From JAHIYU01 sp964476155 (GTDB taxonomy: Bacteria; Krumholzibacteriota; Krumholzibacteriia; LZORAL124-64-63): 64,000 nucleotides of DNA. The notes under the pieces were generated by a model. It saw nothing but the letters and a program-made list of their open reading frames with translations. It was not told the DNA's origin and did not search any database. Positions 17,494-26,376 of the stretch are shown here, piece after piece. A program made the position numbers and the translations under genes. How positions within the stretch are numbered: position 1 is the stretch's first letter; each line of letters starts with the position of its first letter. The stretch spans positions 1 through 64,000 of the forward strand of contig CAYYYS010000003.1 in NCBI GenBank assembly GCA_964476155.1, written 5' to 3'.

Positions 17494-18564
17494 ATGATCC
17501 GGGACATGAAACCCCTCCTGCGCGACCTGCCCATGGATAAGCTGTCAGCCGTGGTCAAGGCCATCGGCGAACCGAGCTATCGGACCGACCAGCTGGCGCG
17601 TTGGCTGTATCGGGACGCGGTACCGGACTGGGAGAGTATGAGTAATTTGCCGCAGGCCTTCCGGGACGCCCTCGCCGAACGTTATGACGTGCGGGGGCTG
17701 ACGATTGCCGAGCGGCAGATTTCCCGGGATGGGACCCGCAAGTTCCTTTTCGAGTTGCGGGACGGACACCGCATGGAGAGCGTCGCCATCCCCATGGAAA
17801 AGCACGTCACGTTTTGTATCTCCTCGCAGGTCGGCTGCGCAATGGGATGCAGCTTCTGCGCCACGGCGCGCGGGGGGCTCGTCCGCAACCTGAGCGCGGG
17901 AGAGATCATCGAGCAGGTTCTTTTACTCGCGGATGATGTGCGATCCGAGTCCGCAGAAAATAACCGCGGGCGCGGATACAACATCGTCTTCATGGGTATG
18001 GGGGAACCACTGGACAATCTGGATGCCGTCGAGACCGCCATATCCGGCATGACTGCCGAGACGGGTCTGGCCATGTCTTCCCGACGCATCACCATCTCCA
18101 CATCGGGACACGCCGAGGGATTGGAGCGGCTCATCACCTCCGGGGTGTCCGCGGGCTTGACCGTGTCCGTAAACACCTGCCGGCCCGATCTCAGGCGCCG
18201 CTTGATGCCCCGGCCCGGCCGCACGTCCCTGCCTGACATCCTGGACCTCGTCGAACACTATGCCCGGGACCGGCGACAGCGAGCGACCATCGCCTATGTG
18301 TTGATCGCCGGCGTGAACGATGATGATTCGGAGGCCACGGCTCTGGGCCGGATGGTCAAGGGGCGTCCCTTCAAGGTCAATCTGATCCCCCTGAATCGCG
18401 TGGACGAACGACAAGGGCCACCGACCCCGGAACGCATCCTGTCGTTCCAGTCAAGACTGAGAGAAGAAGGGGTGGAAGCCTATCTCCGGGTGAGCGGTGG
18501 CGATGATATCGCCGCAGCCTGCGGGCAGCTCAGGGAGAAACGGGGACGGCGGGGAAAACACTGA
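17494..18564 (+). CDS. rlmN: 23S rRNA (adenine2503-C2)-methyltransferase, radical SAM
   Basis: A 356-residue radical-SAM enzyme that methylates C2 of A2503 in 23S rRNA (and A37 of some tRNAs) and affects translational accuracy. Seen directly: the N-terminal RlmN domain (LSAVVKAIGEPSYRTDQLARWLY), the cluster motif CxxxCxxC as GCAMGCSFCATARGG, the SAM-binding GMGEPLDN, and conserved cysteines including the C-terminal GGDDIAAACGQL. The start ATG at 17494 has GGAG 7 nt upstream; the longer in-frame extension overlaps the promoter region of the divergent regulator and is rejected. The gene converges with the Rrf2 regulator, with 23 bp between stop codons. Confidence 0.96.
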   Translation: MIRDMKPLLRDLPMDKLSAVVKAIGEPSYRTDQLARWLYRDAVPDWESMSNLPQAFRDALAERYDVRGLTIAERQISRDGTRKFLFELRDGHRMESVAIPMEKHVTFCISSQVGCAMGCSFCATARGGLVRNLSAGEIIEQVLLLADDVRSESAENNRGRGYNIVFMGMGEPLDNLDAVETAISGMTAETGLAMSSRRITISTSGHAEGLERLITSGVSAGLTVSVNTCRPDLRRRLMPRPGRTSLPDILDLVEHYARDRRQRATIAYVLIAGVNDDDSEATALGRMVKGRPFKVNLIPLNRVDERQGPPTPERILSFQSRLREEGVEAYLRVSGGDDIAAACGQLREKRGRRGKH

Positions 18565-18587
18565 CTCATACGAAACGGGACAGCCTG

Positions 18588-18986
18588 CTAGACCAGATCC
18601 TTCAGTGTGGTGCCTTCCAGGGCACTGGTCATCGCCTTTTGCGCGGCAACCCAGACCTTGCTCAGTTTGCAATCGTTCGAGTTCGTGCAGGCGTCGGCTC
18701 TACGCAAACAATGATTGAGAGCGATCCCGCCCTCGCAGATCTCAACGACTTCCCGCAGTGAGATCTGTTCCTTTTCACGGCCCAGGGTAAAGCCGCCCTT
18801 CACACCTCGATGGGACTTGACCACGCCGTGCTGCGACAACATCTGGAATATCTTGGCTAGAAACGCTTCGGAAACGTCACAGGCTACGGCCAGGGTCTTC
18901 AGTCTGACGGGGGTGCCGGTGTCACGTTCGGCCAATTCCATCAACCCTCTGAGAGCATATTCGGTTTGACGGGTGATTTGCAGCAT
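18588..18986 (-). CDS. Rrf2-family transcriptional regulator, probable Fe-S binding
   Basis: A 132-residue winged-helix regulator of the IscR/NsrR/RsrR class. The N-terminal MLQITRQTEYALRGLMELA and the wing SHRGVKGGFTLGRE are family hallmarks. Three cysteines in the loop NHCLRRADACTNSNDC (spacing C-x7-C-x5-C) match the Fe-S ligand triad of Fe-S-binding members, so it probably senses iron-sulphur, redox or nitrosative state. The start at 18986 is preferred because the family begins there; the in-frame extension to 19037 carries no family sequence. A palindrome at 19085-19097 upstream could be its operator. The neighbours are not Fe-S assembly genes, so its regulon is unknown. Confidence 0.88.
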   Translation of the reverse strand: MLQITRQTEYALRGLMELAERDTGTPVRLKTLAVACDVSEAFLAKIFQMLSQHGVVKSHRGVKGGFTLGREKEQISLREVVEICEGGIALNHCLRRADACTNSNDCKLSKVWVAAQKAMTSALEGTTLKDLV

Positions 18987-19084
18987 TTCGTTTCCATCTT
19001 TCCCGGCGTCTGGCGTCGCGAAGTGGTGATCAACCATCGTCCGAATTCGAGCCCTAGACCGTATTCATGAATGATGTCAATCAG

Positions 19085-19097
19085 GACTTAAAAAGTC
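19085..19097. promoter_or_regulatory. Palindrome, candidate operator between the Rrf2 and acyl-CoA synthetase genes
   Basis: A perfect GACTT-AAA-AAGTC palindrome in the 277-bp divergent region. It could be an Rrf2 operator controlling itself and/or the acyl-CoA synthetase. A TTGACA on the plus strand about 25 nt further on (near 19123) suggests a promoter nearby, but its -10 is poor. Short palindromes in AT-rich DNA occur by chance. Confidence 0.35.
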
Positions 19098-19263
19098 AAA
19101 CCTCAACTGGATATCCGTTGACAGGACAGTTCAGCGGCTGATAAGCCTTAGTAACATCATCGTATCCGTAACTGCACCGGGCTTTACGGCTCCATTTCGG
19201 AGTGCGGTTTTTCACGGCACGTCACGCGTCCGGCCCGCGCCCGACGCCAACCCAGGAGGCGTC

Positions 19264-21060
19264 ATGACTGTCACGACGATCCCCCAGTTATTCTTCACAG
19301 CGGTAACTGAAAAGCCCCGACCCGATCTCTTCTCGTCGAAGGACGCGGACGGCGTATATCAGGACGTATCGAGCACTGACGCTCAACGTCGTGTAAGGGC
19401 CATCCGGCTCGGGCTAGAGTCCCTGGGTTTGGCAAAGGGCGATCGTGTCGCCATCCTGTCGGAAAACCGCCTGGAATGGGCCCTGGTCGATCTGGCCGCC
19501 CTTTGCCTGGGGGCCGTGGACGTACCGATCTACCCGACGCTGCTGCCCGACGACATCGCCTACATTCTGAAGGACTGCCAACCGGCGGCAATCTTCGTCT
19601 CCACCGAGGAACAGGCGGGCAAGATCGCCGAGGTCCGTTCCGAACTGCCGTTCCTGAAGGAAATCATCACTTTCGAGCCGGTCTCGCTGCCGGACATGAT
19701 GCACATGGACAAGCTCATGCAGATCGGCGGCAACCTCGCCGACAAGCACCCGCAGGACCCGTCCGACGACGTGGGACCGGCCGGCAAGGACGACCCCTGC
19801 AGCATCATCTACACGAGCGGCACCACGGGTAATCCCAAGGGCGTGGTCCTGTCGCACTGGAACTTCGTGTCGAACGTACTGGCGGCCGCCACGCTCATTC
19901 CGGCCGGCTCCTCGGACAAGATGCTGTCCTTCCTGCCCCTCTCCCATGTCTTCGAGCGTATGGCGGGATACTATTTCCCGCTCAACGCGGGTATCGGCAT
20001 CGCCTATGCCGAGAGCGTGGAAACCGTAGCCGATGACATGGGTCTGGTCCGACCGACCGTCATGGTCAGCGTACCGCGCCTCTACGAAAAGATCTTCGCC
20101 AAGGTCACCACGACCGCCATGTCGGGCAGCCCCATCAAGCGCAACATATTCATGTGGGCGCGTCGCGTAGGTCAGGAGTGGGGCGAGAAGGTGCGGGCGG
20201 GCGAGCCGGTGCCCGGCCTGCTGGCGATGCAGTACCGCATTGCCAACAAGCTCGTCTTCTCCAAACTCCAAAAGCGGACGGGCGGACGGTTGCGCTTCTT
20301 TGTTTCGGGTGGCGCGCCCCTGGCCGATCACATCAACGAGTTCTTCTACGCGGCCGGCTTGACGGTGCTCGAAGGCTATGGCCTGACCGAGACCTCGCCG
20401 GTGGTGACCTGCAACACACTGGAACACTTCCGCATCGGCAGCGTCGGCAAAGTGGTTCCCGATACGGAGGTCCGGATCGCGGACGACGGGGAGATCATGG
20501 TGCGCGGGCCCCAGATCATGATCGGGTATTACAATAATGAAGAAGCAACCCGCGAGGTCCTGGCCGAGGACGGTTGGTTCTCGACGGGCGACATCGGACA
20601 CATCGACGACGAGGGATACGTCTACATCACCGACCGCAAGAAGGACATCATCGTGACGGCGGGCGGCAAGAACATCGCCCCCCAGCCCATGGAGGGCGCT
20701 TTCAAGCGCAACAAGTTCATCAACCAGATCGTGATCGTGGGCGACCGGCGTCCCTACCTCGTCTGCCTGATCGTGCCCAATTTCGAGAATCTGGAAGCCT
20801 GGGCCCTGGAACACAAATTGAGCTGGACCGACCACGACGACCTTCTGCGCAACCCCGAGATCACCGCCAAGTTTGAGCGCGGACTCGAACGGACCAACCG
20901 CAAGTTCCCCAGCTTCAGCACGGTCAAGAAATTCACCCTGCTGCAGAACGAGTTCACCCTGGAAAGCGGCGAGTTGACACCGACCCTGAAGGTAAAACGC
21001 CGCGTGATCCAGGATCGGTATGAGGGATTGATCGCGTCGCTCTATTCCGAGGAGTCCTGA
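19264..21060 (+). CDS. Long-chain acyl-CoA synthetase (AMP-forming)
   Basis: A 598-residue member of the adenylate-forming superfamily, activating fatty acids to acyl-CoA through acyl-AMP at the membrane. Motifs in order: the P-loop YTSGTTGNPKGVVLSH (about 180-195), LPLSHVFERMAGYY, GYGLTETSPV, and GWFSTGDIGHIDDEGYVYITDRKKDIIVTAGGKNI cut across two blocks, with the C-terminal domain ending LTPTLKVKRR. The layout matches the FadD15/LC-FACS group rather than acetyl-CoA synthetases. AGGAGG sits 4 nt before the ATG. The CDF transporter gene begins 6 nt after its stop, so the two are cotranscribed, although no functional link is obvious. Chain-length preference cannot be read from sequence. Confidence 0.93.
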   Translation: MTVTTIPQLFFTAVTEKPRPDLFSSKDADGVYQDVSSTDAQRRVRAIRLGLESLGLAKGDRVAILSENRLEWALVDLAALCLGAVDVPIYPTLLPDDIAYILKDCQPAAIFVSTEEQAGKIAEVRSELPFLKEIITFEPVSLPDMMHMDKLMQIGGNLADKHPQDPSDDVGPAGKDDPCSIIYTSGTTGNPKGVVLSHWNFVSNVLAAATLIPAGSSDKMLSFLPLSHVFERMAGYYFPLNAGIGIAYAESVETVADDMGLVRPTVMVSVPRLYEKIFAKVTTTAMSGSPIKRNIFMWARRVGQEWGEKVRAGEPVPGLLAMQYRIANKLVFSKLQKRTGGRLRFFVSGGAPLADHINEFFYAAGLTVLEGYGLTETSPVVTCNTLEHFRIGSVGKVVPDTEVRIADDGEIMVRGPQIMIGYYNNEEATREVLAEDGWFSTGDIGHIDDEGYVYITDRKKDIIVTAGGKNIAPQPMEGAFKRNKFINQIVIVGDRRPYLVCLIVPNFENLEAWALEHKLSWTDHDDLLRNPEITAKFERGLERTNRKFPSFSTVKKFTLLQNEFTLESGELTPTLKVKRRVIQDRYEGLIASLYSEES

Positions 21061-21066
21061 CCGCCC

Positions 21067-21981
21067 GTGACGAACGTATCGCCGGCAGCCGAGGGACGGG
21101 ACCGGGTGCTGCTGCGCCCCATGGTTTGCACGGCCGTCGGTATGGCCGGCAACGTCCTGCTGACCATTGGCAAGCTTATCGTGGGGTTTACCAGCCACTC
21201 GGCCTCCCTGGTCGCCGATGGCGTGCACTCCTTTGCCGACCTGGCCGGTGACGTGGGGGTCGTCATTGCCCTGAAGGCGGGCGCGCGACCACCCGACCGG
21301 GACCATCCGTACGGACATCACAACTACGAGACGATCGGCGCGCTGGCGGCGTCGATCTTTCTCCTGCTGACCGGCACCCTGCTGGGCAAGGAAGCCATCG
21401 ACAATCTGCGGGCCGGCGAGACGACCATTCCCGGTTTCGCCGCCCTTGTCGCAGCCGTCGTATCGATCGTGGTCAAGGAAGCCATGGCCCGGTACACGGC
21501 TATCGCGGGCCGGATCAACAATTCACCCGCCCTGCGCACCAACGCCGCACACCACCGTTCCGATGCCCTGTCCTCGCTGGCCGCCGTGGCCGGCATTGCC
21601 GGTGCCCGTTATGGCGCGCCTTTTCTGGACAACATCGCCGCCCTGGCCATCGCCCTCTGGATCATCTGGATGAGTTGGGGGCTGATGAAGGACAACACGG
21701 ACATCCTGATGGAGACCCGGCCCGAAGACGAGTTCATCCGGCGCGTACACCAGGTCGCCTTGTCGGTACCGGACGTGGAGGCCGTGACGTTCCTGGCCGT
21801 CAAGCCGCGGGGATCGATCTACCTGGTCGACATCTCGATCGCGGTCCGACCGGAGATGAGCGTGGCCGAGAGCCATGGGCTGGCCCACGCGGTCGAGGAC
21901 GCCCTGAGGGAGGACGTGGCTCGGATCATCGGCGCGACCGTGCACGTCGAACCCGCTAACGGGACCGCGACCGGAGAGTAA
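21067..21981 (+). CDS. Cation diffusion facilitator (CDF) metal efflux transporter
   Basis: A 304-residue inner-membrane antiporter for divalent metals (Zn, Fe, Mn, Co or Cd) against protons. The transmembrane domain carries both metal-site motifs: SLVADGVHSFADLAGD in helix 2 and HHRSDALSSLAA in helix 5, each of HxxxD/DxxxD type. The C-terminal cytoplasmic ferredoxin-like domain (about 215-300) follows DNTDILMETRP. The proposed start is GTG at 21067, with a GGAG 12 nt upstream inside the preceding gene's end, indicating translational coupling. Its last 26 bp overlap the 3' end of the convergent M28 peptidase gene. Metal specificity is not deducible here. Confidence 0.9.
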   Translation: MTNVSPAAEGRDRVLLRPMVCTAVGMAGNVLLTIGKLIVGFTSHSASLVADGVHSFADLAGDVGVVIALKAGARPPDRDHPYGHHNYETIGALAASIFLLLTGTLLGKEAIDNLRAGETTIPGFAALVAAVVSIVVKEAMARYTAIAGRINNSPALRTNAAHHRSDALSSLAAVAGIAGARYGAPFLDNIAALAIALWIIWMSWGLMKDNTDILMETRPEDEFIRRVHQVALSVPDVEAVTFLAVKPRGSIYLVDISIAVRPEMSVAESHGLAHAVEDALREDVARIIGATVHVEPANGTATGE

Positions 21982-23218
21982 CCCGGAACATCAGACGCTC
22001 GCCGTCGCGCATCACCGCAACCACCACAGCCCGACCCGCACCATAGCTTTGCAACGCGACGGTCAGATCCGGTAGACCGGCGATCGTGTGATCACCCAGT
22101 TTGATGAGCACATCTCCTTCACGCAAACCGCTCTCTTCGGCGGGCCCACCTGCCATCACGCCGGCCAGGCGAACACCCTCGACCCCTTCGACGAAATCGG
22201 GAATCGTGCCCAACCAGGCGCGCTCCTTGCCGGCCTGGGACGTGTCCCGCATCGACAATTCCGACTGGGCCGTGTACGGAAACCCGTCAGGTCGCGTCAA
22301 CACGCCGTCCAGCACGTCGGCGACGAAGGCCACGACACGAGCCAACCCCGTATAGGCAACGAGATCCCAGCAATCGCTCACGGTATGATACTGGGGATGG
22401 GGACCCGTGAAGAAGAAGAGCACCGGAATACCAGCCGCGTTGAAGGATACATGGTCGCTGGCGTCCCAACCGCTGTTGCTCAGTTCGAGGGTCAGGCCGT
22501 GAGCCCCGTTGGCCGCAACGACCAGGTCGCGCAGGATCGGCGAGGAACCGAGTCCCCCTATGTACAGCCGATCGTTGCGGAGTCGTCCCACCGAATCGAG
22601 GTTGAGCATGAGGTCCACGGCGGTAGCGTCCCAGGGAGGGTGTTCCACGAGCCAGGACGACCCCAGCAACCCGATCTCCTCTCCCGAGAAGGCCACGAAG
22701 AAACAATCGCGCCGGGAGACATCGTCGCGGGCCGACAGCATCGCCGCGATATCCGTCAGCGCGGCGACTCCCGAGGCGTTGTCTTCCGCACCGTTATAGA
22801 CGCCCAGAATTTCGCGGCCGTCGTCCGAGAGCTTCAGGCCCAGATGATCATAATGCGCGCCTATGACAAGCAGGCGTTCGGCCAGGTCGCCGCGGCCCGG
22901 CAGCCAGCCGACAACATTGCGTCCCAACCCTTTGTCGGTTTCGTTTAAGGAGACGGGGAAATCCTGGAACCAGCCGTCCAGCCCGGGGGCCGGGGTCAGA
23001 CCCGCACCAGCAAACCACGCGACGATGCTGTCGGCCGCCGCCCGGGCTCCCGGTGATCCGGTCGCGCGGCCGCCCATCTCGTCGGCGGCGAGTGTCCGCA
23101 CACGCTCGACGAGTGTCGTGGTGTCGGGATCGGCGATCCCGCCGGCGGTGGCAACCGTCGACAACGAAAACAGACACAGCAGACCGGCGGCAAAGAGATG
23201 ACACCTGCGAGACATCAT
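21956..23218 (-). CDS. Exported M28-family zinc aminopeptidase with C-terminal PDZ domain
   Basis: A 420-residue secreted peptidase. Signal peptide at residues 1-26 (CHLFAAGLLCLFSLSTVATAGG). The M28 co-catalytic zinc ligands can be followed: His in GAHYDHLG, bridging Asp in AEDNASGVAAL, the catalytic Glu pair in AFSGEEIGLLGSS, Asp in LMLNLDSVG and His in DASDHVSF. A PDZ domain occupies about 335-418 (GVRLAGVMAGGPAEESGLREGDVLIKLGD), as in the Bacteroidota-type M28-PDZ group. Family members cleave N-terminal residues from peptides in the periplasm or outside. The start at 23218 has GGGAG 6 nt upstream. It is divergent from the CCA-adding gene, with 49 bp between starts, and overlaps the CDF gene tail to tail. 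Confidence 0.92.
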   Translation of the reverse strand: MMSRRCHLFAAGLLCLFSLSTVATAGGIADPDTTTLVERVRTLAADEMGGRATGSPGARAAADSIVAWFAGAGLTPAPGLDGWFQDFPVSLNETDKGLGRNVVGWLPGRGDLAERLLVIGAHYDHLGLKLSDDGREILGVYNGAEDNASGVAALTDIAAMLSARDDVSRRDCFFVAFSGEEIGLLGSSWLVEHPPWDATAVDLMLNLDSVGRLRNDRLYIGGLGSSPILRDLVVAANGAHGLTLELSNSGWDASDHVSFNAAGIPVLFFFTGPHPQYHTVSDCWDLVAYTGLARVVAFVADVLDGVLTRPDGFPYTAQSELSMRDTSQAGKERAWLGTIPDFVEGVEGVRLAGVMAGGPAEESGLREGDVLIKLGDHTIAGLPDLTVALQSYGAGRAVVVAVMRDGERLMFRVTLRSRSR

Positions 23219-23267
23219 GGAATACTCCCGGAAGAAACCTGCATAACCCGAAACCGGCGCGACGAAC

Positions 23268-24632
23268 ATGACCGAGGACAGACCTCATATCAATAACTTG
23301 TTGGGAGTACTCCCGCCCGTGGCGGAGCCGGCCGTGGCCGTCACCCGCAGATTGGCCGAGTCCGGCCACGCGGCCTATCTGGTCGGCGGCGCCGTGCGCG
23401 ACCTGATCCTGGGGATCGAGCCCGGGGACTTCGACGTCGCCACCGATGCCCATCCGGACCTTATCATCGAGCTCTTTCCCGAGACCCGGTTCGTGGGGGC
23501 GGCCTTCGGCGTCACCCTCGTCCGCAGCGGCGACCGGCAGGTGGAAGTGGCCACCTTCCGACGCGAAGGCGTCTACCTGGATGGCCGACATCCCGAACGT
23601 GTGGAGTTCAGCACGGACGCGGCCGTGGACGCCCAAAGGCGGGACTTCACCATCAACGCCCTCTACCTGGATCCGCTGACCGGCGACGTTCTCGACTTCG
23701 TGGGCGGTATCGCGGATTGCCGGTCACGAGTCCTGCGCACGGTGGGCGAGCCGGACGAGCGCTTCGGCGAGGACGGGTTGCGACTGCTGCGCGCGGCCCG
23801 CTTCGCGGCGGCCTGTGATTTGGCCGTTGACTCGGCGACCGAGACGGCCATGGGCCGATGCCGGCATATGTTGCAAGCCGTCTCACCGGAACGTATCGCG
23901 CAGGAATTGACCCGCATACTGACCGGCCCTTCACCATCACGCGCCCTGACCCTGTTGCGCGACACCGGCCTACTGAATGAGTTTCTGCCCGAGATCGCCG
24001 CGCTGCACGGCGTCCCCCAGCCCCCGGACTATCACCCCGAGGGCGATGTCTGGACCCACACACTGCTCATGCTCGACGAGTTGGACCAGACGGATACTTC
24101 CCTGGCCTTGGCCGTGATGCTGCACGACGTGGGCAAGCCCGGCACACTTCGACGTTCAGACGGTCGCATCCGCTTTCACGGGCACGAGCATGTCGGCCAG
24201 GAGATGGCGCGCGAGATCCTCGAACGGCTGCGTTTTTCGCGCGCGATCATAGACAAGACGGCCTCCCTGGTGAGTGGCCACATGAAATTCTTCGACGCTC
24301 CGCAGATGAAATCCGCCACCCTGAAACGCTTCCTGCGGCGGGACCATTTCGCCGACCTGCTCGAACTGCACCGCCTGGACAAGCTCGCCGCCGACGGCGA
24401 ACTGGGCACGTACGAGTTCTGCCTCGCGCGACGACGCGACCTGAGTGACGAAGAGCTGTCGCCTCCGCCCCTGCTGACGGGCGACGATCTGGTGGACATG
24501 GGCGTTGCGCCCGGCCCGCGTATCGGGAGTTTACTCGAGGCTCTGGAGACGGAGCAGTTGGCGGGTCGTTTGTGCGACGTCGGCGCTGCCCGCGAGTGGG
24601 TTCGTGTACGGCTCGGCGAGTCGTCTGACTAG
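23268..24632 (+). CDS. CCA-adding tRNA nucleotidyltransferase / poly(A) polymerase family with HD domain
   Basis: A 454-residue class II nucleotidyltransferase. The head domain has YLVGGAVRDLILG and the catalytic Asp pair in GDFDVATDA; RRDFTINALYLDP and RFGEDGLRLLRAARFAA are further family blocks. A central HD domain (LALAVMLHDVGKP, HGHEHVGQEMAREIL) lies about 270-350, as in CCA enzymes of the E. coli Cca or Aquifex/Deinococcus split types. The enzyme builds or repairs the 3' CCA of tRNA. The initiator tRNA gene in this window already encodes CCA, so a repair role is possible. Poly(A) polymerase cannot be excluded by sequence alone. The start is the ATG at 23268. Confidence 0.9.
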   Translation: MTEDRPHINNLLGVLPPVAEPAVAVTRRLAESGHAAYLVGGAVRDLILGIEPGDFDVATDAHPDLIIELFPETRFVGAAFGVTLVRSGDRQVEVATFRREGVYLDGRHPERVEFSTDAAVDAQRRDFTINALYLDPLTGDVLDFVGGIADCRSRVLRTVGEPDERFGEDGLRLLRAARFAAACDLAVDSATETAMGRCRHMLQAVSPERIAQELTRILTGPSPSRALTLLRDTGLLNEFLPEIAALHGVPQPPDYHPEGDVWTHTLLMLDELDQTDTSLALAVMLHDVGKPGTLRRSDGRIRFHGHEHVGQEMAREILERLRFSRAIIDKTASLVSGHMKFFDAPQMKSATLKRFLRRDHFADLLELHRLDKLAADGELGTYEFCLARRRDLSDEELSPPPLLTGDDLVDMGVAPGPRIGSLLEALETEQLAGRLCDVGAAREWVRVRLGESSD

Positions 24633-24704
24633 TGCTCTGTCAAACAGAAAATTGGGGGTTGGCGGGCTCACGAGTGGTCAGATGCAAGACGCGCGACCGC
24701 AGGA

Positions 24705-26375
24705 CTAGAAGGATGTAGCGACGCCGATCCCGCGTGGATCGCTCGCACCGACGGGCCGCCCCCCCGGATCCACGACGATCATCTGCACATTCCCCATGAC
24801 TTCGCGCACGGCGGATTCGTGACCGATCCGCTCGAGTTCAGCCAACGCAACGCTATCCAGGGCGGTGGGCTCGTAGAAGAGCAGATTGGGCTGCCACTGC
24901 TGGTGTACACGGGGCAAGGCCACGGCGGCCGCTGGGGGCAGCCCGTAATCGACAACGGCCAGGATGGTCTGCAGGGTCGCCGTGATGATGCGGGAACCGC
25001 CGGGACTGCCGGTGACCATGAACACGCGACCGTCACGCAGCAGTATGGTCGGCGTCATGCTGGACAGGGGGCGCTTGCCGGGTGCAACGGCGTTGGCCGC
25101 GGAACCGACCAGACCGAAAGCGTTGGGCACGCCCGGCGCGGCCGCGAAATCATCCATCTCGTCGTTGAGAACCACACCCGTACCGGCGGCCACCATACCC
25201 GAGCCGAAACCCAGATTGATGGTCAGGGTCGCCGCCACGGCATTACCGTCGGTATCGACGACACTCAGATGCGTCGTATGTTCGCTCTCCGCGGATCCTA
25301 TTTCGATACCCCCGGCCAGGCGCCAGGGATAAACGGTATCGCTGTCGATCAGGGCGGCCTGGGAATCGGCGCGCGCCGGGGATGTCAGCCAGGCCACGGG
25401 AATCGCCGTGAAATCGGGATCACCCAGCCAGCGACTGCGGTCGGCGTAGGCGAACTTCATGGTCTCGGCCAGTCGGTGAGCACGCTGGGGACTCGTCAGC
25501 GGGAGCCCGGTCGGTTCGGCGTTACGCAACATGTTCAGCATCTGGACCAGGTGTATGCCGCCGGAACTGGGCGGCGGCATGGAGATGATCTCCAGGTCTC
25601 GGTATCGCCCCCGCACTGGCTCGCGCCAACGGGGACGACATGATGTGAGATCGTCGTGGGTGAGCAGACCGCCCGCCTCCCGGACGGCTTTCACGATCTG
25701 TTCAGCCACCTCTCCCGCGTAGAAACCCGCAGCGCCCTGGTCACGGATGGTGGACAAGGTCCCGGCCAGGTCGAGTTGGCACAGCTGGTGACCGACCGGA
25801 ACCGGCTCGCCGCCCGGCATGAAGATGTCTCGGGCGGCGGAATCGAAGCGATCACGGTGGTGCCCGATGCGCTCGTGCAAACGTGAATCAACAGGGAAGC
25901 CTTCGGTGGCCAGACGCACCGCGGGCGCAACCAGGTCGGCCCAGGGCAGACGACCACATCGACCGTGGAACGCCTCCAGACCGCGAACGAGCGACGGCAC
26001 GGCCACCGACAAGGCGCCCGTGTCGCTTATGCCGTCCACCACTTTGCCGTTGTGCAGATACATGTCTTCGGTAGCGGCGGCGGGCGCCGTTTCCCGTGCA
26101 TCGAGCGTCAGCTGTTCGCCGGTGTCGGCCTGATGAGAGACGAGGAAACCACCACCGCCGAGACCGGAGGAATACGGCTCGACGACGGCCAGGGCGAACG
26201 ATACGGCCACGGCCGCGTCCGCGGCATTACCGCCGGCACGCAGAATATCCACGCCCACCGCTGTGGCCAGGCGATGCGCCGTAACGACGGCGGCGCCGTT
26301 GATTCCGTCGTCGGGCTCCCGGTTGCAACCGACCACAGCCAGGATCACACAGAACAAGAGCAGTCCATGTTTCAT
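24705..26375 (-). CDS. ggt: Gamma-glutamyltransferase, predicted lipoprotein
   Basis: A 556-residue N-terminal nucleophile hydrolase that transfers the gamma-glutamyl group of glutathione and related peptides, or hydrolyses it. The precursor self-cleaves before the nucleophile Thr367 in the motif SEHTTHLSVVD. Other hallmarks are GGNAADAAVAVSFALAVVEP, SSGLGGGGF, the lid-proximal NDEMDDFA, and PLSSMTPTILL, which is followed by GSPGGSRI. The N-terminus has a lipobox LAVVGC, suggesting lipid anchoring instead of free periplasmic location. The start at 26375 has GGGAG 7 nt upstream. It is the last gene of a tightly packed minus-strand unit, 1 nt after the B3/B4-domain gene. Confidence 0.93.
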   Translation of the reverse strand: MKHGLLLFCVILAVVGCNREPDDGINGAAVVTAHRLATAVGVDILRAGGNAADAAVAVSFALAVVEPYSSGLGGGGFLVSHQADTGEQLTLDARETAPAAATEDMYLHNGKVVDGISDTGALSVAVPSLVRGLEAFHGRCGRLPWADLVAPAVRLATEGFPVDSRLHERIGHHRDRFDSAARDIFMPGGEPVPVGHQLCQLDLAGTLSTIRDQGAAGFYAGEVAEQIVKAVREAGGLLTHDDLTSCRPRWREPVRGRYRDLEIISMPPPSSGGIHLVQMLNMLRNAEPTGLPLTSPQRAHRLAETMKFAYADRSRWLGDPDFTAIPVAWLTSPARADSQAALIDSDTVYPWRLAGGIEIGSAESEHTTHLSVVDTDGNAVAATLTINLGFGSGMVAAGTGVVLNDEMDDFAAAPGVPNAFGLVGSAANAVAPGKRPLSSMTPTILLRDGRVFMVTGSPGGSRIITATLQTILAVVDYGLPPAAAVALPRVHQQWQPNLLFYEPTALDSVALAELERIGHESAVREVMGNVQMIVVDPGGRPVGASDPRGIGVATSF

Positions 26376-26376
26376 G

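Noticed and set aside
19414..21321. 635-codon minus-strand frame opposite the acyl-CoA synthetase
   Set aside because: Exact antisense shadow of a gene with all family motifs; His/Gly/Asp-rich composition without domains.
24633..24704. Gap between the CCA-adding and ggt genes, looked at as a mobile-element end
   Set aside because: Only a short CTGT-CAA-ACAG palindrome is present; no repeat partner or terminal repeat was found.
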